In this document: positions 9,011 through 18,535 of the stretch, in pieces
Layout: each line of letters starts with the position of its first letter
Numbering within the stretch: the first letter of the stretch is position 1
NCBI RefSeq assembly: GCF_040182365.1
Contig: NZ_CP144460.1
Span: 4,402,001 to 4,466,000, forward strand
From: Xanthomonas sp. 10-10
Lineage (GTDB): Bacteria; Pseudomonadota; Gammaproteobacteria; Xanthomonadales; Xanthomonadaceae
Direction of reading: 5' to 3'
DNA length: 64,000 nt
Program-made: the position numbers and the translations under genes
Notes under the pieces: model-generated
Databases searched by the model: none
The model's input: only the letters and a program-made list of their open reading frames with translations
What the model was told of the DNA's origin: nothing

Positions 9011-10180
9011 ATGAAATTGACCGTCAAACTGCTCAGTGGCGCCATCGCCCTGGCCTCGTCGACCTGCGCCTACGCGCAGGAGGATTCGATGTTCACCTTC
9101 AGCGGCTTCGGCACGCTGGGCGTGGTCCACTCGACCGAAGACCAAGCCGATTTCACCCCCGACATCCAGACCGTGGAAGGTGCAGGCGCAAGCCACTCCA
9201 CCTCGGCGCGTCCGGATTCGCGCATCGCCGGCCAGGTCAATGCCAAGTTCACCGACGCCTTTACCGGCGTGTTGCAGGTGACCAGCGAATACGCCGAGCG
9301 CGCCGACTACGCGCCCAAGGTGACCCTGGCGCATGTGAAGTACCAGTTCGGCCCGCAGTTCTCTGCCCGCCTGGGCCGCATCACCGCACCGCTGTACATG
9401 CTCTCCGAGTACCAGCGCGTGGGTTATGCCACCCCGTGGGTGCGCCCGCCGTACGAGGTCTACAACTACCTGTTGCCGATGGACGGCATCGAAGGCGTGT
9501 ACACCATCAATGCCGGCGAAAGCGTGGTCAGCGTGCAGGGTTTCTACGGCCGCATCGACTCCAAGAAAGCCGACGTCAATGCGATGCGCGGCCTGGCATT
9601 GGGTCTGGAATCGGGCGCATCGACGTTCCGCGCGGCCTACATCGTCGGCACCAGCACCTTCGATACCCCGTCGCTGGACCGCCTGTTCACCGCCTACCAG
9701 CGCATCAATCCGGCACTGGCCAATCGCCTGACCACCTATGACGTGGACGGCAGCTTCGCCAGCGTCGGCTACGCCTACGATCCGGGCAACTGGTTCCTGC
9801 GCACCGAGGTGATCCAGGCCGATTACTCGCCCTCGCTCAACGGCAAGACCACCTCCGGTTACCTCAGCGTCGGCGGCCGGTTCGGCACCCTGACCCCGTC
9901 GGTCACCTACGGCAGCGTCGATCGCAAGGGCCCGACCATCGCGCGCGGCCAGGACCCGGTCGGCATCATGACGCGTGCGCTGGCGCAGGCCGAAAGCGGC
10001 CGTCACAGCTTCACCGCATCGCTGCGTTGGGACGCGCGCGAGAGCGTGGCGGTCAAGTTGCAGGCCAGCCATATCGACAACAACGCCGGTTCGTTCGGGT
10101 CGTTGAACAACATCCAGCCGGGCTTCCGTCCGGGCGGCAGCTACAACCTGCTGTCGGCGTCCGTCGACTTCGTGTTCTAA
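9011..10180 (+). CDS. Outer-membrane porin-like protein
   Basis: 389 residues. The first 22 form a clear signal peptide ending CAYAQ. The mature part alternates polar and aromatic/hydrophobic residues in many short strands (FTFSGFGTLGVVHS, AHVKYQFGPQFSARLGRI, SVSVDFVF-like ending). The C-terminus is Phe (DFVF), the signature that directs beta-barrel proteins to the BAM complex. It should form a diffusion channel in the outer membrane. It is first in an operon, 10 bases before a periplasmic binding protein gene, which suggests that the three genes deal with one solute. Confidence 0.78.
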   Translation: MKLTVKLLSGAIALASSTCAYAQEDSMFTFSGFGTLGVVHSTEDQADFTPDIQTVEGAGASHSTSARPDSRIAGQVNAKFTDAFTGVLQVTSEYAERADYAPKVTLAHVKYQFGPQFSARLGRITAPLYMLSEYQRVGYATPWVRPPYEVYNYLLPMDGIEGVYTINAGESVVSVQGFYGRIDSKKADVNAMRGLALGLESGASTFRAAYIVGTSTFDTPSLDRLFTAYQRINPALANRLTTYDVDGSFASVGYAYDPGNWFLRTEVIQADYSPSLNGKTTSGYLSVGGRFGTLTPSVTYGSVDRKGPTIARGQDPVGIMTRALAQAESGRHSFTASLRWDARESVAVKLQASHIDNNAGSFGSLNNIQPGFRPGGSYNLLSASVDFVF

Positions 10181-10190
10181 GAGAGCCCCC

Positions 10191-10619
10191 ATGAAACTTT
10201 CCAAATGTTCCGCAGCTTGCCTGCTTGCGCTGCTGTCGTCGCTTGCGTTCTCGGCCAATGCCGATGTGGTGGTGGTGATGTCTGCCAAGGGCGGGCCCGA
10301 CAGCCTGAGCGCGGCGCAGGTGTCGCAGATCTTTCTGGCCAAGTCCAACAGCCTGCCCGGCGGCGGTGCAGCCGTGCCGATCGATCAGGAAGAAGGCGTT
10401 GCAGTGCGCGATGAGTTCTACAAGAAGGTCGCCTCGCGCGACTCGGCGCAGCTGAAGTCGTACTGGTCGCAGTTGATGTTCACCGGCAAGGCGCAGCGTC
10501 CGAAGCGTGTGAGCGGCGACGATGCAGTCAAGAAAGCCGTGACCGCCACGCCTGGCGCGATCGGTTACATCAGTGCCGCCGCCGTGGATGCCAGCGTCAA
10601 GGTCGTCCTGAAGCCGTGA
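10191..10619 (+). CDS. Small periplasmic phosphate-binding-like (PstS-related) protein
   Basis: 142 residues with a signal peptide (residues 1-24, ending SANAD). The segment with [15 protein letters not shown] and the later PGAIGYIS stretch match short PBP-like proteins related to the second lobe of phosphate-binding PstS. It lacks a full two-lobed length (PstS is about 320-350 residues), so ligand binding may be partial or altered. It lies between the porin and the chemoreceptor. Its TGA overlaps a GTG in the frame of the chemoreceptor, so a role as a ligand-presenting partner for that receptor is a reasonable inference. Confidence 0.72.
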   Translation: MKLSKCSAACLLALLSSLAFSANADVVVVMSAKGGPDSLSAAQVSQIFLAKSNSLPGGGAAVPIDQEEGVAVRDEFYKKVASRDSAQLKSYWSQLMFTGKAQRPKRVSGDDAVKKAVTATPGAIGYISAAAVDASVKVVLKP

Positions 10620-10645
10620 TCCGCCCCCTGCTCGAGAGCCACATC

Positions 10646-12748
10646 ATGCGCCGCATTCTGTCGTTACCGTTGTTCTGGAAAATCCTGATGCCGGCAGCGG
10701 TGGCAATCATTTGCCTATCGGGCTATGTGGCTTTCAGCACGCTGGTGTTTCATCGCAACAACGATCGTCTGGAAGCGGTGCGCGACGTGCATTTTCCGAT
10801 GCTCGACGCGATGACCCGTAATGTGGCCGCGCTGGACAAGCTAATCAATGGGCTCAACGGCGCGGCCGCCGCAGGCGATGCCGACATGTTGGCGGCCACC
10901 AAACCGGTGGCCGACGACATACACAATTCCTACGTGAAATTGCAGAAGGCCGACCCGGCCAATGCGAAGGAGCTGGCGCAGCTGGGCAAGCAGTTCGACG
11001 ATTACTACCGCCTGGCCCATGGCGTGGCGGCAGCCTTCGTGGAGCAGCGCGAACCCGATGCGCAACAGATGAGCGCCATGGCACCGGCGCTGGAGACCTA
11101 TCGCACCACGCTGACCGCGATGCAGAAGCGCGCCGACGCGCGTTTCCGCGGCACCGTGCAGGAAGCGGTGGACAGCTCGGTCGCCGCCAGCATCGGTGGC
11201 CTGGTGCTGGGCCTGGTCGGTGCGGTGGTGTGCATCGGGTTCGGCTGGATCGTGGCACGCGCCATCACCCAGCCGCTCAATCGCGCCGTGGGCATCGCAC
11301 ATGCGGTGTCGTCGGGCAAACTGGACAATGCCATCTCGATCGACCGCAACGACGAGGTCGGCCAGTTGCTGCAGGCAATGGACAGCATGCAGCGTCAGCT
11401 GCGTCGGGTGATCCAGGCGCAGACCGAGATGGGCGACAAGCACGAGGCCGGCATCGTCAGCCACCGCATCGCCGAGCAGGAGTTCCCGGGCGAGTTCGGC
11501 ACCATGGTGCGTGCCAGCAACACGCTGGTGTCCAGCCATATCGCGGTGACCATGCAGATCGTGGCCTTGACCGAGCGCTACGCCGCCGGCGATCTGTCGC
11601 AGCAGCTGGCGCCCTTGCCGGGCGAAAAAGTGGTGATCAGCCAGTCGATCAACGATGTGCGCGCCAGCCTGTTGTCGGTCAATGGCGAGATCAAGCGCCT
11701 GGCCGCAGCCGCAGCGGCGGGCGACTTCAGCGCGCGTGGCGACGAAACCGCGTACGAGCACGACTTCCGCCAGATCGTGGTCGACCTCAATCAGCTGATG
11801 AGCACCGCCGACAAGAACCTGGGCGAGTTATCGCAGTTGCTGCGCGCCATTGCCGGCGGCGACCTGACCACACGCATGCACGGACACGCGGCAGGCGTGT
11901 TCGCCCGCATGCGCGAGGATGCCAACACCACGGTGGACCGTCTGACCGACATCGTCGGGCGCATCCAGTACTCGTCGGCGGAGATCGATACCGCTGCCGG
12001 CGAAATCGCCGCCGGCAATCAGGATCTGTCGCGGCGTACCGAGCAGCAGGCAGCCAATCTGGAAGAAACCGCTGCATCGATGGAAGAACTCACCTCCACC
12101 GTCAAGCAGAATGCCGAACACGCCCTGCAGGCCAATGCACTGGCGCGCAGCGCCGCCGATGTGGCGTCCAAGGGCGGCGAGGTGGTCAGCCAGGTGGTCG
12201 GCACCATGAGCGGCATCGAAGCCTCCTCCAGGAAGATCGCCGAGATCATCAGCGTCATCGACGGCATTGCGTTCCAGACCAATATCCTTGCATTGAATGC
12301 GGCGGTGGAAGCGGCGCGTGCCGGCGAGCAGGGCCGCGGATTCGCCGTGGTGGCCTCGGAGGTGCGCACGCTGGCGCAGCGCTCGTCCGGTGCGGCCAAG
12401 GAGATCAAGGAATTGATCGATGCCTCGGTGGGCAAGGTTGCCGAAGGCTCGGTGCTGGTGCACAAGGCCGGCACCACCATGACCGAGATCGTGGCCAGCG
12501 TGAACCGGGTCACCGACATCATGGGCCAGATCACCGCCGCCTCCACCGAGCAGTCGGCCGGCATCGAGCAGGTCAACCAGACGGTCATCCAGATGGACGA
12601 AACCACCCAGCAAAACGCCGCGTTGGTGGAAGAAGCCATGGCCGCAGCGCGTGCGATGGAAAAGCAGTCCAGCACCCTGACCCAGCTGGTGTCGCTGTTC
12701 CAGCTGGAGCCTGCAAGCGTGCAGCAGCTGGACAGAGACGTCGCATAG
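10646..12748 (+). CDS. Methyl-accepting chemotaxis protein
   Basis: 700 residues from the ATG at 10646 (an upstream GTG at 10616 would overlap the previous stop). TM1 is at about 12-34, and a helical periplasmic sensor domain of about 145 residues follows. TM2 (about 183-205) leads into a HAMP domain ([17 protein letters not shown]), two further HAMP-like helical repeats, and a signalling domain with the hairpin tip [20 protein letters not shown]. No CheR-binding pentapeptide is seen at the C-terminus. It is third in the operon with a porin and a small binding protein, so the receptor probably senses a ligand delivered by them. Confidence 0.93.
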   Translation: MRRILSLPLFWKILMPAAVAIICLSGYVAFSTLVFHRNNDRLEAVRDVHFPMLDAMTRNVAALDKLINGLNGAAAAGDADMLAATKPVADDIHNSYVKLQKADPANAKELAQLGKQFDDYYRLAHGVAAAFVEQREPDAQQMSAMAPALETYRTTLTAMQKRADARFRGTVQEAVDSSVAASIGGLVLGLVGAVVCIGFGWIVARAITQPLNRAVGIAHAVSSGKLDNAISIDRNDEVGQLLQAMDSMQRQLRRVIQAQTEMGDKHEAGIVSHRIAEQEFPGEFGTMVRASNTLVSSHIAVTMQIVALTERYAAGDLSQQLAPLPGEKVVISQSINDVRASLLSVNGEIKRLAAAAAAGDFSARGDETAYEHDFRQIVVDLNQLMSTADKNLGELSQLLRAIAGGDLTTRMHGHAAGVFARMREDANTTVDRLTDIVGRIQYSSAEIDTAAGEIAAGNQDLSRRTEQQAANLEETAASMEELTSTVKQNAEHALQANALARSAADVASKGGEVVSQVVGTMSGIEASSRKIAEIISVIDGIAFQTNILALNAAVEAARAGEQGRGFAVVASEVRTLAQRSSGAAKEIKELIDASVGKVAEGSVLVHKAGTTMTEIVASVNRVTDIMGQITAASTEQSAGIEQVNQTVIQMDETTQQNAALVEEAMAAARAMEKQSSTLTQLVSLFQLEPASVQQLDRDVA

Positions 12749-12779
12749 TCGAGCGATCGGCTCATCGCCAACCGCTTGC

Positions 12780-12814
12780 CCCCCTTCCGCACGGACTGCG
12801 GATGGGGGTTTTTT
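12780..12814 (+). terminator. Rho-independent terminator of the chemoreceptor operon
   Basis: A 12-base stem (CCCCCTTCCGCA against TGCGGATGGGGG, one mismatch) with a CGGAC loop is followed by six T residues. It starts 31 bases after the stop codon of the chemoreceptor gene. Confidence 0.9.
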
Positions 12815-13318
12815 GTATCCGCTGTCGGCGAGCGTAGCGGACATCGAGCAGCGATGTGCGGGCGTGATGCGCGAGACTGGCATCGACGGCCATTCCCAAG
12901 CCGCTCCCGGTCGCAGGCCCACCGTGCAGGCGGATGCTGGCGTCCCCCCGACCACCAACGATGGTGATTTCCGGCAGCAGCGACTCCCACGCTGCCGATA
13001 CCGCCGCGCACGCTCGCAACAGGCGTGAGCTGCAGCCGCATTCGCGCGCGCCAGGCATAACCTCGCGCTTATCGCGCAGTAGCTACACACAATGAATCTG
13101 CGAAACACACCACATTTTTATCGAAAAAAATGGTGCGACCGCACATTCCTCACGCATACGTCACCAACACGCAACATTTGCGTGCGATAGCTGTCGCGCT
13201 CGCTACACACCGAGCCAACTGTCCCCCTTCCAGCGCGCGTTCCGCTGAGCGTCGGTCTGCTTACCCGCAGCCGGCGGTGGCGTCGTGCGTCCGATTGATT
13301 TCCAGGAGATTCACTCCC
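12815..13318. other. Intergenic with an AT-rich hairpin
   Basis: No gene is visible. An imperfect hairpin lies at 13108-13135 (CACCA, bulged C, ATTTTT; then A-rich arm and TGGTG) in an otherwise GC-rich gap. It may be a terminator or a regulatory element before the secreted nuclease gene. The final 25 bases hold the AGGAGA ribosome site of that gene. Confidence 0.45.
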
Positions 13319-14056
13319 ATGCGCTTCCGGACCTTGTTTGTCGTTCTGCTTCTTGCCGCTGTCAGTGCCACTGCCAATGCCCAGGTCGTCACCCTCAACA
13401 AGGGCGGCTACACGCTGCGCTACGACTGCACCAACCACACCGCGCTGCGCTACGAGTACGTACTGCAGGCCGACACCGGATCGGCTGCGCGCCCCTCCAG
13501 CTTCAACCTGGACACCGAGCTGCCCAGCGGCTGCGGCGGCCAGACCTCCACCGCCTCGTATGCCAGCGTGCGCAGCGGCTACGACCGCGGCCACCTGGTG
13601 ACCTCCAACCACATGGATTACAACGCGACCTATATCCGTCGCGCCAACCTGATGTCCAACATCGTGCCGCAGGTCTCCAGCTTCAACCAGGGCATCTGGG
13701 TGCGCGCAGAAAACGTGGCCGAGTGCTACCGCGATATCGCCAGCGTGCAGGTGTATGGCGGCGTGATCTACAGCGACACCAGCAACGACTATTTCCTGAG
13801 CAGCCACGGCATTCGTACGCCGGACTTCTTCTGGAAGACCATCATCACCGCCAACCCGGGCGGCGGCACCCGCGCCATCAGCTGGCTGATTCCCAACAGC
13901 GCCAACCTGGGTTCGCTGGACAGCTACATCGTCAGCATCGACGAGCTTGAAGACCTGTACGGCGCCAGCACCATCGGCATCACCGCACCGGCCGCCGTCA
14001 AGGCGATGCTGCCCGCCACCACCTGGCCGCAGCCGAGCAACTGCGACCTGGGCTGA
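13319..14056 (+). CDS. Secreted DNA/RNA non-specific endonuclease (NUC1 family)
   Basis: 245 residues from an ATG with an AGGAGA ribosome site; the frame stays open upstream but lacks features. Residues 1-21 form a signal peptide (ending ANAQ). The catalytic DRGH motif is present in YDRGHLVTSNHMDYN, and Asn residues in NLMSNIVPQ match the Mg-binding helix of Serratia-type nucleases. Three or more Cys residues suggest disulphides, fitting a periplasmic or extracellular location. It would hydrolyse nucleic acids outside the cytoplasm for nutrient use or eDNA turnover. It is a single gene with a hairpin downstream. Confidence 0.9.
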   Translation: MRFRTLFVVLLLAAVSATANAQVVTLNKGGYTLRYDCTNHTALRYEYVLQADTGSAARPSSFNLDTELPSGCGGQTSTASYASVRSGYDRGHLVTSNHMDYNATYIRRANLMSNIVPQVSSFNQGIWVRAENVAECYRDIASVQVYGGVIYSDTSNDYFLSSHGIRTPDFFWKTIITANPGGGTRAISWLIPNSANLGSLDSYIVSIDELEDLYGASTIGITAPAAVKAMLPATTWPQPSNCDLG

Positions 14057-14076
14057 GTCGCCTAGGCAGACAGCAA

Positions 14077-14107
14077 CGGCCCAGCCCGGCAGCGTCGCGC
14101 TGGGCCG
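14077..14107 (+). terminator. Hairpin after the nuclease gene
   Basis: Perfect 9-base arms (CGGCCCAGC and its complement) flank a 13-base loop, 21 bases after the stop codon. There is no T tract, so it would be a weak or Rho-assisted end. Confidence 0.45.
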
Positions 14108-14266
14108 ATGCAACTGGTCGCGGTCATCCGTCCGGGCGCTTGCATGCCCATGGGCTCTTGAGAAGCCCGCCACGCGGGATGTGCGCACTGCCTTGCGGCG
14201 CCGCATCGCGGCGGTTTCGCCGCATCTGGTGTTGATCGTTCGCTGCAGCATGCTGCTGCACGCACG

Positions 14267-14602
14267 CTAATGCGCAGCGTCCAGACCAGCAAACCAGTCG
14301 GCATATGGCGTGTTCTTGACCAGATGCCGATTGAGATCGTCGGCACCGTCGGTCCACCACACCGGGCCGCGTTCTCCCAACGCGATCTTTGCTGCATCGA
14401 CCTTGGCGCGTGCGCTCGCCAGCTGCCGCGCATCGTCGAGGCGCTTGGCCGCCTTGACCGCACGGCGTGCATCCATCAGCTCGCCGACCAGGGCCAGGCG
14501 GACCTCTGCACTCAGATGCGGATTGGACGTGCGCCACAGCCGGCCACGTACGATGAGGTAGCGCCCATCGGGCGTGGTGAGCGGCGCGTTGGCGGTGCTC
14601 AC
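14267..14602 (-). CDS. Conserved hypothetical protein
   Basis: 111 residues from a GTG at 14602; a GTG at 14644 would add 14 residues. The stretch PDGRYLIVRGRLWRTSNPHL followed by an Arg/Ala-rich helix and a WWTDGADD segment resembles a small conserved protein that I recall without a name from Xanthomonadaceae and other proteobacteria. There is no signal peptide or membrane helix. It lies close downstream of the DUF1653 gene on the same strand and is probably co-transcribed. The function is unknown. Confidence 0.65.
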   Translation of the reverse strand: MSTANAPLTTPDGRYLIVRGRLWRTSNPHLSAEVRLALVGELMDARRAVKAAKRLDDARQLASARAKVDAAKIALGERGPVWWTDGADDLNRHLVKNTPYADWFAGLDAAH

Positions 14603-14651
14603 GGCCGTCTTACCGGACAACTGAAAGCGGATGCGACACGGCACGCGCCGA

Positions 14652-14882
14652 TCACGCCACAGGCGCGAAACGCGGCCGCATCACGCCATCCACGTCCACC
14701 TGTTCCATGAACATCGCCAAAGGCCGCACCCACAGGCCGATCTCGCTGTCCAGCGGCCGATACAACACCAGCGGCTCCAGGGTTTCGCTGTTGCGCACGA
14801 CGCCCAGCACCTCGTAACGGCCGCCCTTGAAGTGGCGATACTCGCCCAGCGCAATGGTCGGTAATGGTGGCAGCGTATCCAT
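14652..14882 (-). CDS. DUF1653 family protein
   Basis: 76 residues. The core LGEYRHFKGGRYEVLGVVRN followed by LEPLVLYRPL and LWVRPLAMF is the DUF1653 pattern, a small SH3-like barrel of unknown function. The ATG at 14882 gives the usual length; a TTG three codons upstream is possible. The following hypothetical gene lies 49 bases or less away on the same strand. Confidence 0.82.
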   Translation of the reverse strand: MDTLPPLPTIALGEYRHFKGGRYEVLGVVRNSETLEPLVLYRPLDSEIGLWVRPLAMFMEQVDVDGVMRPRFAPVA

Positions 14883-15172
14883 GGCATTCAACGGTATTGG
14901 TGGCTGTGCAGTTTAGGATGGGCGCTGCCTGCGGACGAGCCGGGGGCACGCATGGATGTGCCGTATCTGCGCTCCCGCACCTTGTAGAACAACGCCGTGC
15001 CACTCGGAAGACGGCAGACGCAAGACAGACGGGCATGCCGACCAATCGCCGCGGCTGGATGATCGGCGCGATATCCCGCCACGGCAGCATGCCCCCAGCG
15101 CGGCGCGGCATTGCGCTTGCTCACGCATCGCGCTGCGCGTGCTCACGATGCCGTGCGGCTGGCCCGCCCGGG

Positions 15173-15337
15173 CTACTCGTCTTCGTCGATGTCGCCTTCG
15201 ATGCTGTCGTCGTCATCGATCTCGCTGTCCTGCGCCGGGCCATCCTGCAGCAGGTCCTCGTTCTTGCCGGGGGCCTTGACCCCGTTGGGCGGGCGGGAGT
15301 CGTCGATCCGCTCGTTGCCGTTTTCCTGGGTGCGCAT
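15173..15337 (-). CDS. Small acidic protein (54 residues)
   Basis: An ATG at 15337 preceded by an AGGAGA ribosome site with ideal spacing opens a frame of 54 codons ending in TAG at 15173. The product begins MRTQENGNERIDDSRPPNGV and ends in a run of Asp/Glu (residues about 38-54), with a predicted pI well below 5. There are no membrane segments or Cys residues. The acidic tail resembles small disordered proteins, but I do not recognise the family. The strong ribosome site and third-position GC pattern support real translation. Confidence 0.6.
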   Translation of the reverse strand: MRTQENGNERIDDSRPPNGVKAPGKNEDLLQDGPAQDSEIDDDDSIEGDIDEDE

Positions 15338-15645
15338 GCTCGTCTCCTGCGGCAGAAGGCCGCCTTGTCACCCTCCTCCCGGTGCCGTGATATGCATGTG
15401 TGGCTTGGCGCATGGCGGCGTGCAGCGTCATCACCGCACGGACACGCTGAAGCTGCGGTTGGTTGCGGATGTCTGGCGGGAGACACGGCCAAAGGAACCC
15501 CCGCCGGGTGGCGACGGCGACCGGCACATTTGGCGGCGACTTGCCAGGCTGGTCGTTAGGTAACTGAGTCAGCCTGCAGCATAGCGGCCTTGCATCCGAA
15601 CGCTGTCTGCCGCCGTAAGTACGCCAAGCCCATCGAGAAACGCCT

Positions 15646-15870
15646 ATGCCGAGCCTGCTCTGCGATCTGGAAGACCTGCTCGTCGCCTGGAAGGCGGAAG
15701 CGCACACCTTCGACGCCTGCAACATGCCGGCGTCCGCGCTTGCCGTGCGCGATTGCCACCGACGGCTCACCGCCCTGGTAGGCGCGCATGCGCTTGCACC
15801 AAGCGCATCAAGCACCGCCGCGACCGGCAACGAGAACGCCGGCTCGGGCGCTGCCGTTGAGAGCGGCTAG
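15646..15870 (+). CDS. Small hypothetical protein
   Basis: 74 residues: MPSLLCDLEDLLVAWKAEAH, then DACNMPASALAVRDCHRRLTALVG, then an Ala/Ser/Gly-rich tail. The first 45 residues look like two amphipathic helices, and I recall similar short proteins in Xanthomonas. The ribosome site (GAGAA) is only moderate. There is no neighbouring gene on the same strand within 2.5 kb, so its role is unknown and the call is uncertain. Confidence 0.42.
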   Translation: MPSLLCDLEDLLVAWKAEAHTFDACNMPASALAVRDCHRRLTALVGAHALAPSASSTAATGNENAGSGAAVESG

Positions 15871-16497
15871 CAGAGCGCAGCGAACGGTCACCTGCGATGA
15901 GCGTCGTTTTTGTGTCAGCCGCATCTTGGTGGATACGGTCAGCCGTCCAGGTCAAACGCTGAGTGGGTCGAGGGCGCGGTGCCCTCACCGCTAGCGGGAC
16001 ACGCCGTGAACCCACCCCCAGGAGCGATTGCCGCACCGATGCCGCCATCGCTCCCGCAAGCGGCGAGGACAACACAACAGACAGTTTGCGGACTGTTTTT
16101 CGAAGCATGCACACCGACCATCTCGACTGGTCCTTGCCCGCCAACCGTCGCGGGACCTTACGCGGCATGGATGCCGCGTAAGAGCTTACAAGGACGTACT
16201 TGCAGCGTGTCCCGCGACGGTGGGCGGGCAAGGACCCTGCAGCCAAGCCACAGATCAAGCCGCAACTCAGCAGCCTGTAGCCCTATAGCCCTGCAACCAA
16301 GCCGCAGACCAGCCGCCCCGCAGTAGATCGGCATGAAGGAGTTTTGTCAGACGCTCATCGTCGCACACACGTCGTCGCACTTGTGTAACGGTGAAATCGC
16401 TGCTCGGCGTATGCCGCGCAGCCGGCGATACCGTGTATCGCTCCACGGTTGCGCGCACGCCGGCAACCTGTGGCATACCGCATCCGGATAGACGGCC
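15871..16497. other. Intergenic with repeats
   Basis: 627 bases without a convincing gene. They contain the nested inverted repeat at 16131-16234 and, just after it, a degenerate direct repeat: CCTGCAGCCAAGCC at 16236 and CCTGCAACCAAGCC near 16292, about 56 bases apart. The remainder shows nothing that I can name. Confidence 0.55.
16131..16234. repeat. Nested inverted repeat, Xanthomonas intergenic element
   Basis: Outer 26-base arms at 16131-16156 and 16209-16234 (TCCTTGCCCGCC ... GTCGCGGGAC and complement) differ at one position. Inside is a perfect palindrome with 11-base arms at 16158-16168/16171-16181 (TTACGCGGCAT). I recall close relatives of this unit in intergenic regions of many Xanthomonas genomes; the copy number here would need a genome scan. 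Confidence 0.75.
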
Positions 16498-18297
16498 TCA
16501 GTCGTCGCCGCTGGCCCGCTCGCCCATCAGTTCGCGCTCGCGCTTTTCCAGCTCTTCGGCGTAGCGCTTGCGCACGAACCCTTCGGACAACACGCCCAGT
16601 ACCCGGCGGTCGGTATCGATCACCGCCAGCTCGTCGGCCTGCGTCGCATCGAACACCTTCATGATCGCCACGATGTCGGTGTCTGCCAGCAATGCCGCGT
16701 CGCGATGTCTGGCGTATTCGCTCACCGGCGCATCCGGCTGCACGTTGTCGGCATACAGCACTGCCAGCGGCACCACGCCGGCGTAGTGACCGGCCGCATC
16801 CTCCAGCACCACGCGCTGGGTCGACCCTAGCGGGAAACGGCGCCGGAACTCGCCCACGCTGATGTCCTGCGCGGTGTGGTTGGCATCCTTGCGCATCATC
16901 TTGCCGGCCGACAGATTGCGCACCCAGCCCACATCGCGTGCGCTGCGGATGTTTTCGCCACGCAGATGCAGCCGCCAGGTCGAGAACGAATAGCCGAACA
17001 CCTGCCGCACCACGGTATTAGCCACCAACACTGCCACCATCACCGCGCTGGCCAGTACAAAGTCGTGCGTGCCCTCCAGGATCAGCATCGCCATGGTCAT
17101 CGGTGCGCCCACGATCGCCGCCGCCAGTGCGGCCATACCCACCAGCGATGCACTGGTGGCATCCACCACCGCCGCACCCAGCAACAGGTTCACGCACACG
17201 GCGAACAGGCTGCCGACCAACGAGCCCATGAACAGGGACGCGAAGAACAGCCCGCCGCGGAAGCCGAAACCCAGCGAAATGCCCGAGGCAATGCACTTGA
17301 GCACCAACAGGGTGGCCAGCACCTGCACGGTGGTGCTGCTGGTCATATCCAGGTGCAGGGCGCCATGGCCGGACGACAGCACCTGCGGCGAATACATCGC
17401 CAACGGAATCAGCAGCAACCCGCCGATGACCGGGCGGCCCCATAGCGGCAGATTGATGCGCCCCACGCCGCGTTCGATGCCGGCCACCAGGCGCATCACG
17501 GCGATGCCGATCAACGCACACACCAGCCCCAGCGCGACGTAGATCGCGTAGTCGCGTGGCTGCAACTGGTAGGCCACCGCCGCCGGCAACGAGTACGGCG
17601 CTGCGCCAAGCGCGCTGGCCATGAACGCGCCGGCCAAGGCCGCAGCCGCCACCGGCGCCAACGCCGACGGCGTGTAGGCGCCGATCACGATCTCGAACGC
17701 GTAGAACGCACCCGCCAGCGGTGCACCGAAGGCGCTGGCGATGGCGCCCGCCGCACCGGCGCCGACCAGCGTGCGCATGTCCGCACGGCGCACCCGCAGG
17801 ATGCGACCGAGCTGCGAGCCGGCACCGGACCCCATCTGCGTATACGTCGCCTCCAACCCGACCGATGCGCCGAAGCCGTTGGACAGCAAGGTCTGCACCG
17901 CAACGATCAGGTTGTCGCGCATCGACATGCGCCCGCCGTGCAACGCATTGGCTTCCACCGCGTCCACCAGGGGCCGCTTGCGCCGTCGCGCCATCAACGC
18001 CACCAGACCTACCAACAGCCCACCCAGCGGCAGCACCAGCAATTGCGTGGGAGTGATCGAGGTTGCCGTGCTGAGCCGCGCATCCGGCCCCAACCGGTAC
18101 AGCCAGGCCTGCAACCCGTGCGCGATGCCGGCCTGCAACACCATCAATGCGGCGGCGACCAACCCGACCAGCGCAGCCAGACCGATAAACCACAGGTCGT
18201 TGGCACGCAACTGCCGACGCAACCAGTCGACGGGGCGACGCAGCTGCGCGGCAGTGGACGGCTGCGCAGGAAGGACATGGTGAGACAGTGGCTGCAT
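16498..18297 (-). CDS. ClC family chloride channel/transporter with CBS domains
   Basis: 599 residues from the ATG at 18297 (an in-frame ATG at 18363 is an alternative). About ten hydrophobic segments fill residues 36-440, and paired CBS-type segments cover about 475-585 (GVVPLAVLYADN; ELAVIDTDRRVLGVLSEGFV). The conserved ClC loops are present in altered form: the GREGP loop reads GLEATY (near 147) and the GxFxP loop reads GLFFASLF. Both prolines of the anion-selectivity signature are therefore missing, as in a ClcB-like bacterial subfamily. It probably moves anions across the inner membrane. The gene is divergent from a small membrane protein gene at 18536. Confidence 0.83.
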   Translation of the reverse strand: MQPLSHHVLPAQPSTAAQLRRPVDWLRRQLRANDLWFIGLAALVGLVAAALMVLQAGIAHGLQAWLYRLGPDARLSTATSITPTQLLVLPLGGLLVGLVALMARRRKRPLVDAVEANALHGGRMSMRDNLIVAVQTLLSNGFGASVGLEATYTQMGSGAGSQLGRILRVRRADMRTLVGAGAAGAIASAFGAPLAGAFYAFEIVIGAYTPSALAPVAAAALAGAFMASALGAAPYSLPAAVAYQLQPRDYAIYVALGLVCALIGIAVMRLVAGIERGVGRINLPLWGRPVIGGLLLIPLAMYSPQVLSSGHGALHLDMTSSTTVQVLATLLVLKCIASGISLGFGFRGGLFFASLFMGSLVGSLFAVCVNLLLGAAVVDATSASLVGMAALAAAIVGAPMTMAMLILEGTHDFVLASAVMVAVLVANTVVRQVFGYSFSTWRLHLRGENIRSARDVGWVRNLSAGKMMRKDANHTAQDISVGEFRRRFPLGSTQRVVLEDAAGHYAGVVPLAVLYADNVQPDAPVSEYARHRDAALLADTDIVAIMKVFDATQADELAVIDTDRRVLGVLSEGFVRKRYAEELEKRERELMGERASGDD

Positions 18298-18535
18298 GGC
18301 GCTAAGCGGGACTGGATCAGCACGCCGGAAGTGGCGACGTCGGCTGTGTAAGCTAGTGTGCATCAGCTCTGCTGACCTGATCCAATCCGCCAGCGACAGC
18401 GCCGCCGTCTGCGGCGTCCTGGATGCGTGACGGCCCTGCGCCGCACGCTGGATTGCTAGAGTCGGCGCTGGCAGCGCGTGGCGACGATCATGCCGACGCC
18501 CTGCAGCAGTGTTCGCCAGACAACAAGGAGCCTCG

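Noticed and set aside
8996-10348. A 450-codon minus-strand frame opposite the porin gene
   Set aside because: It is the antisense of a gene with signal peptide and C-terminal Phe; the product has no motif.
11230-12837. A 535-codon frame within the chemoreceptor gene
   Set aside because: Another frame of the same DNA; the chemoreceptor has full domain support.
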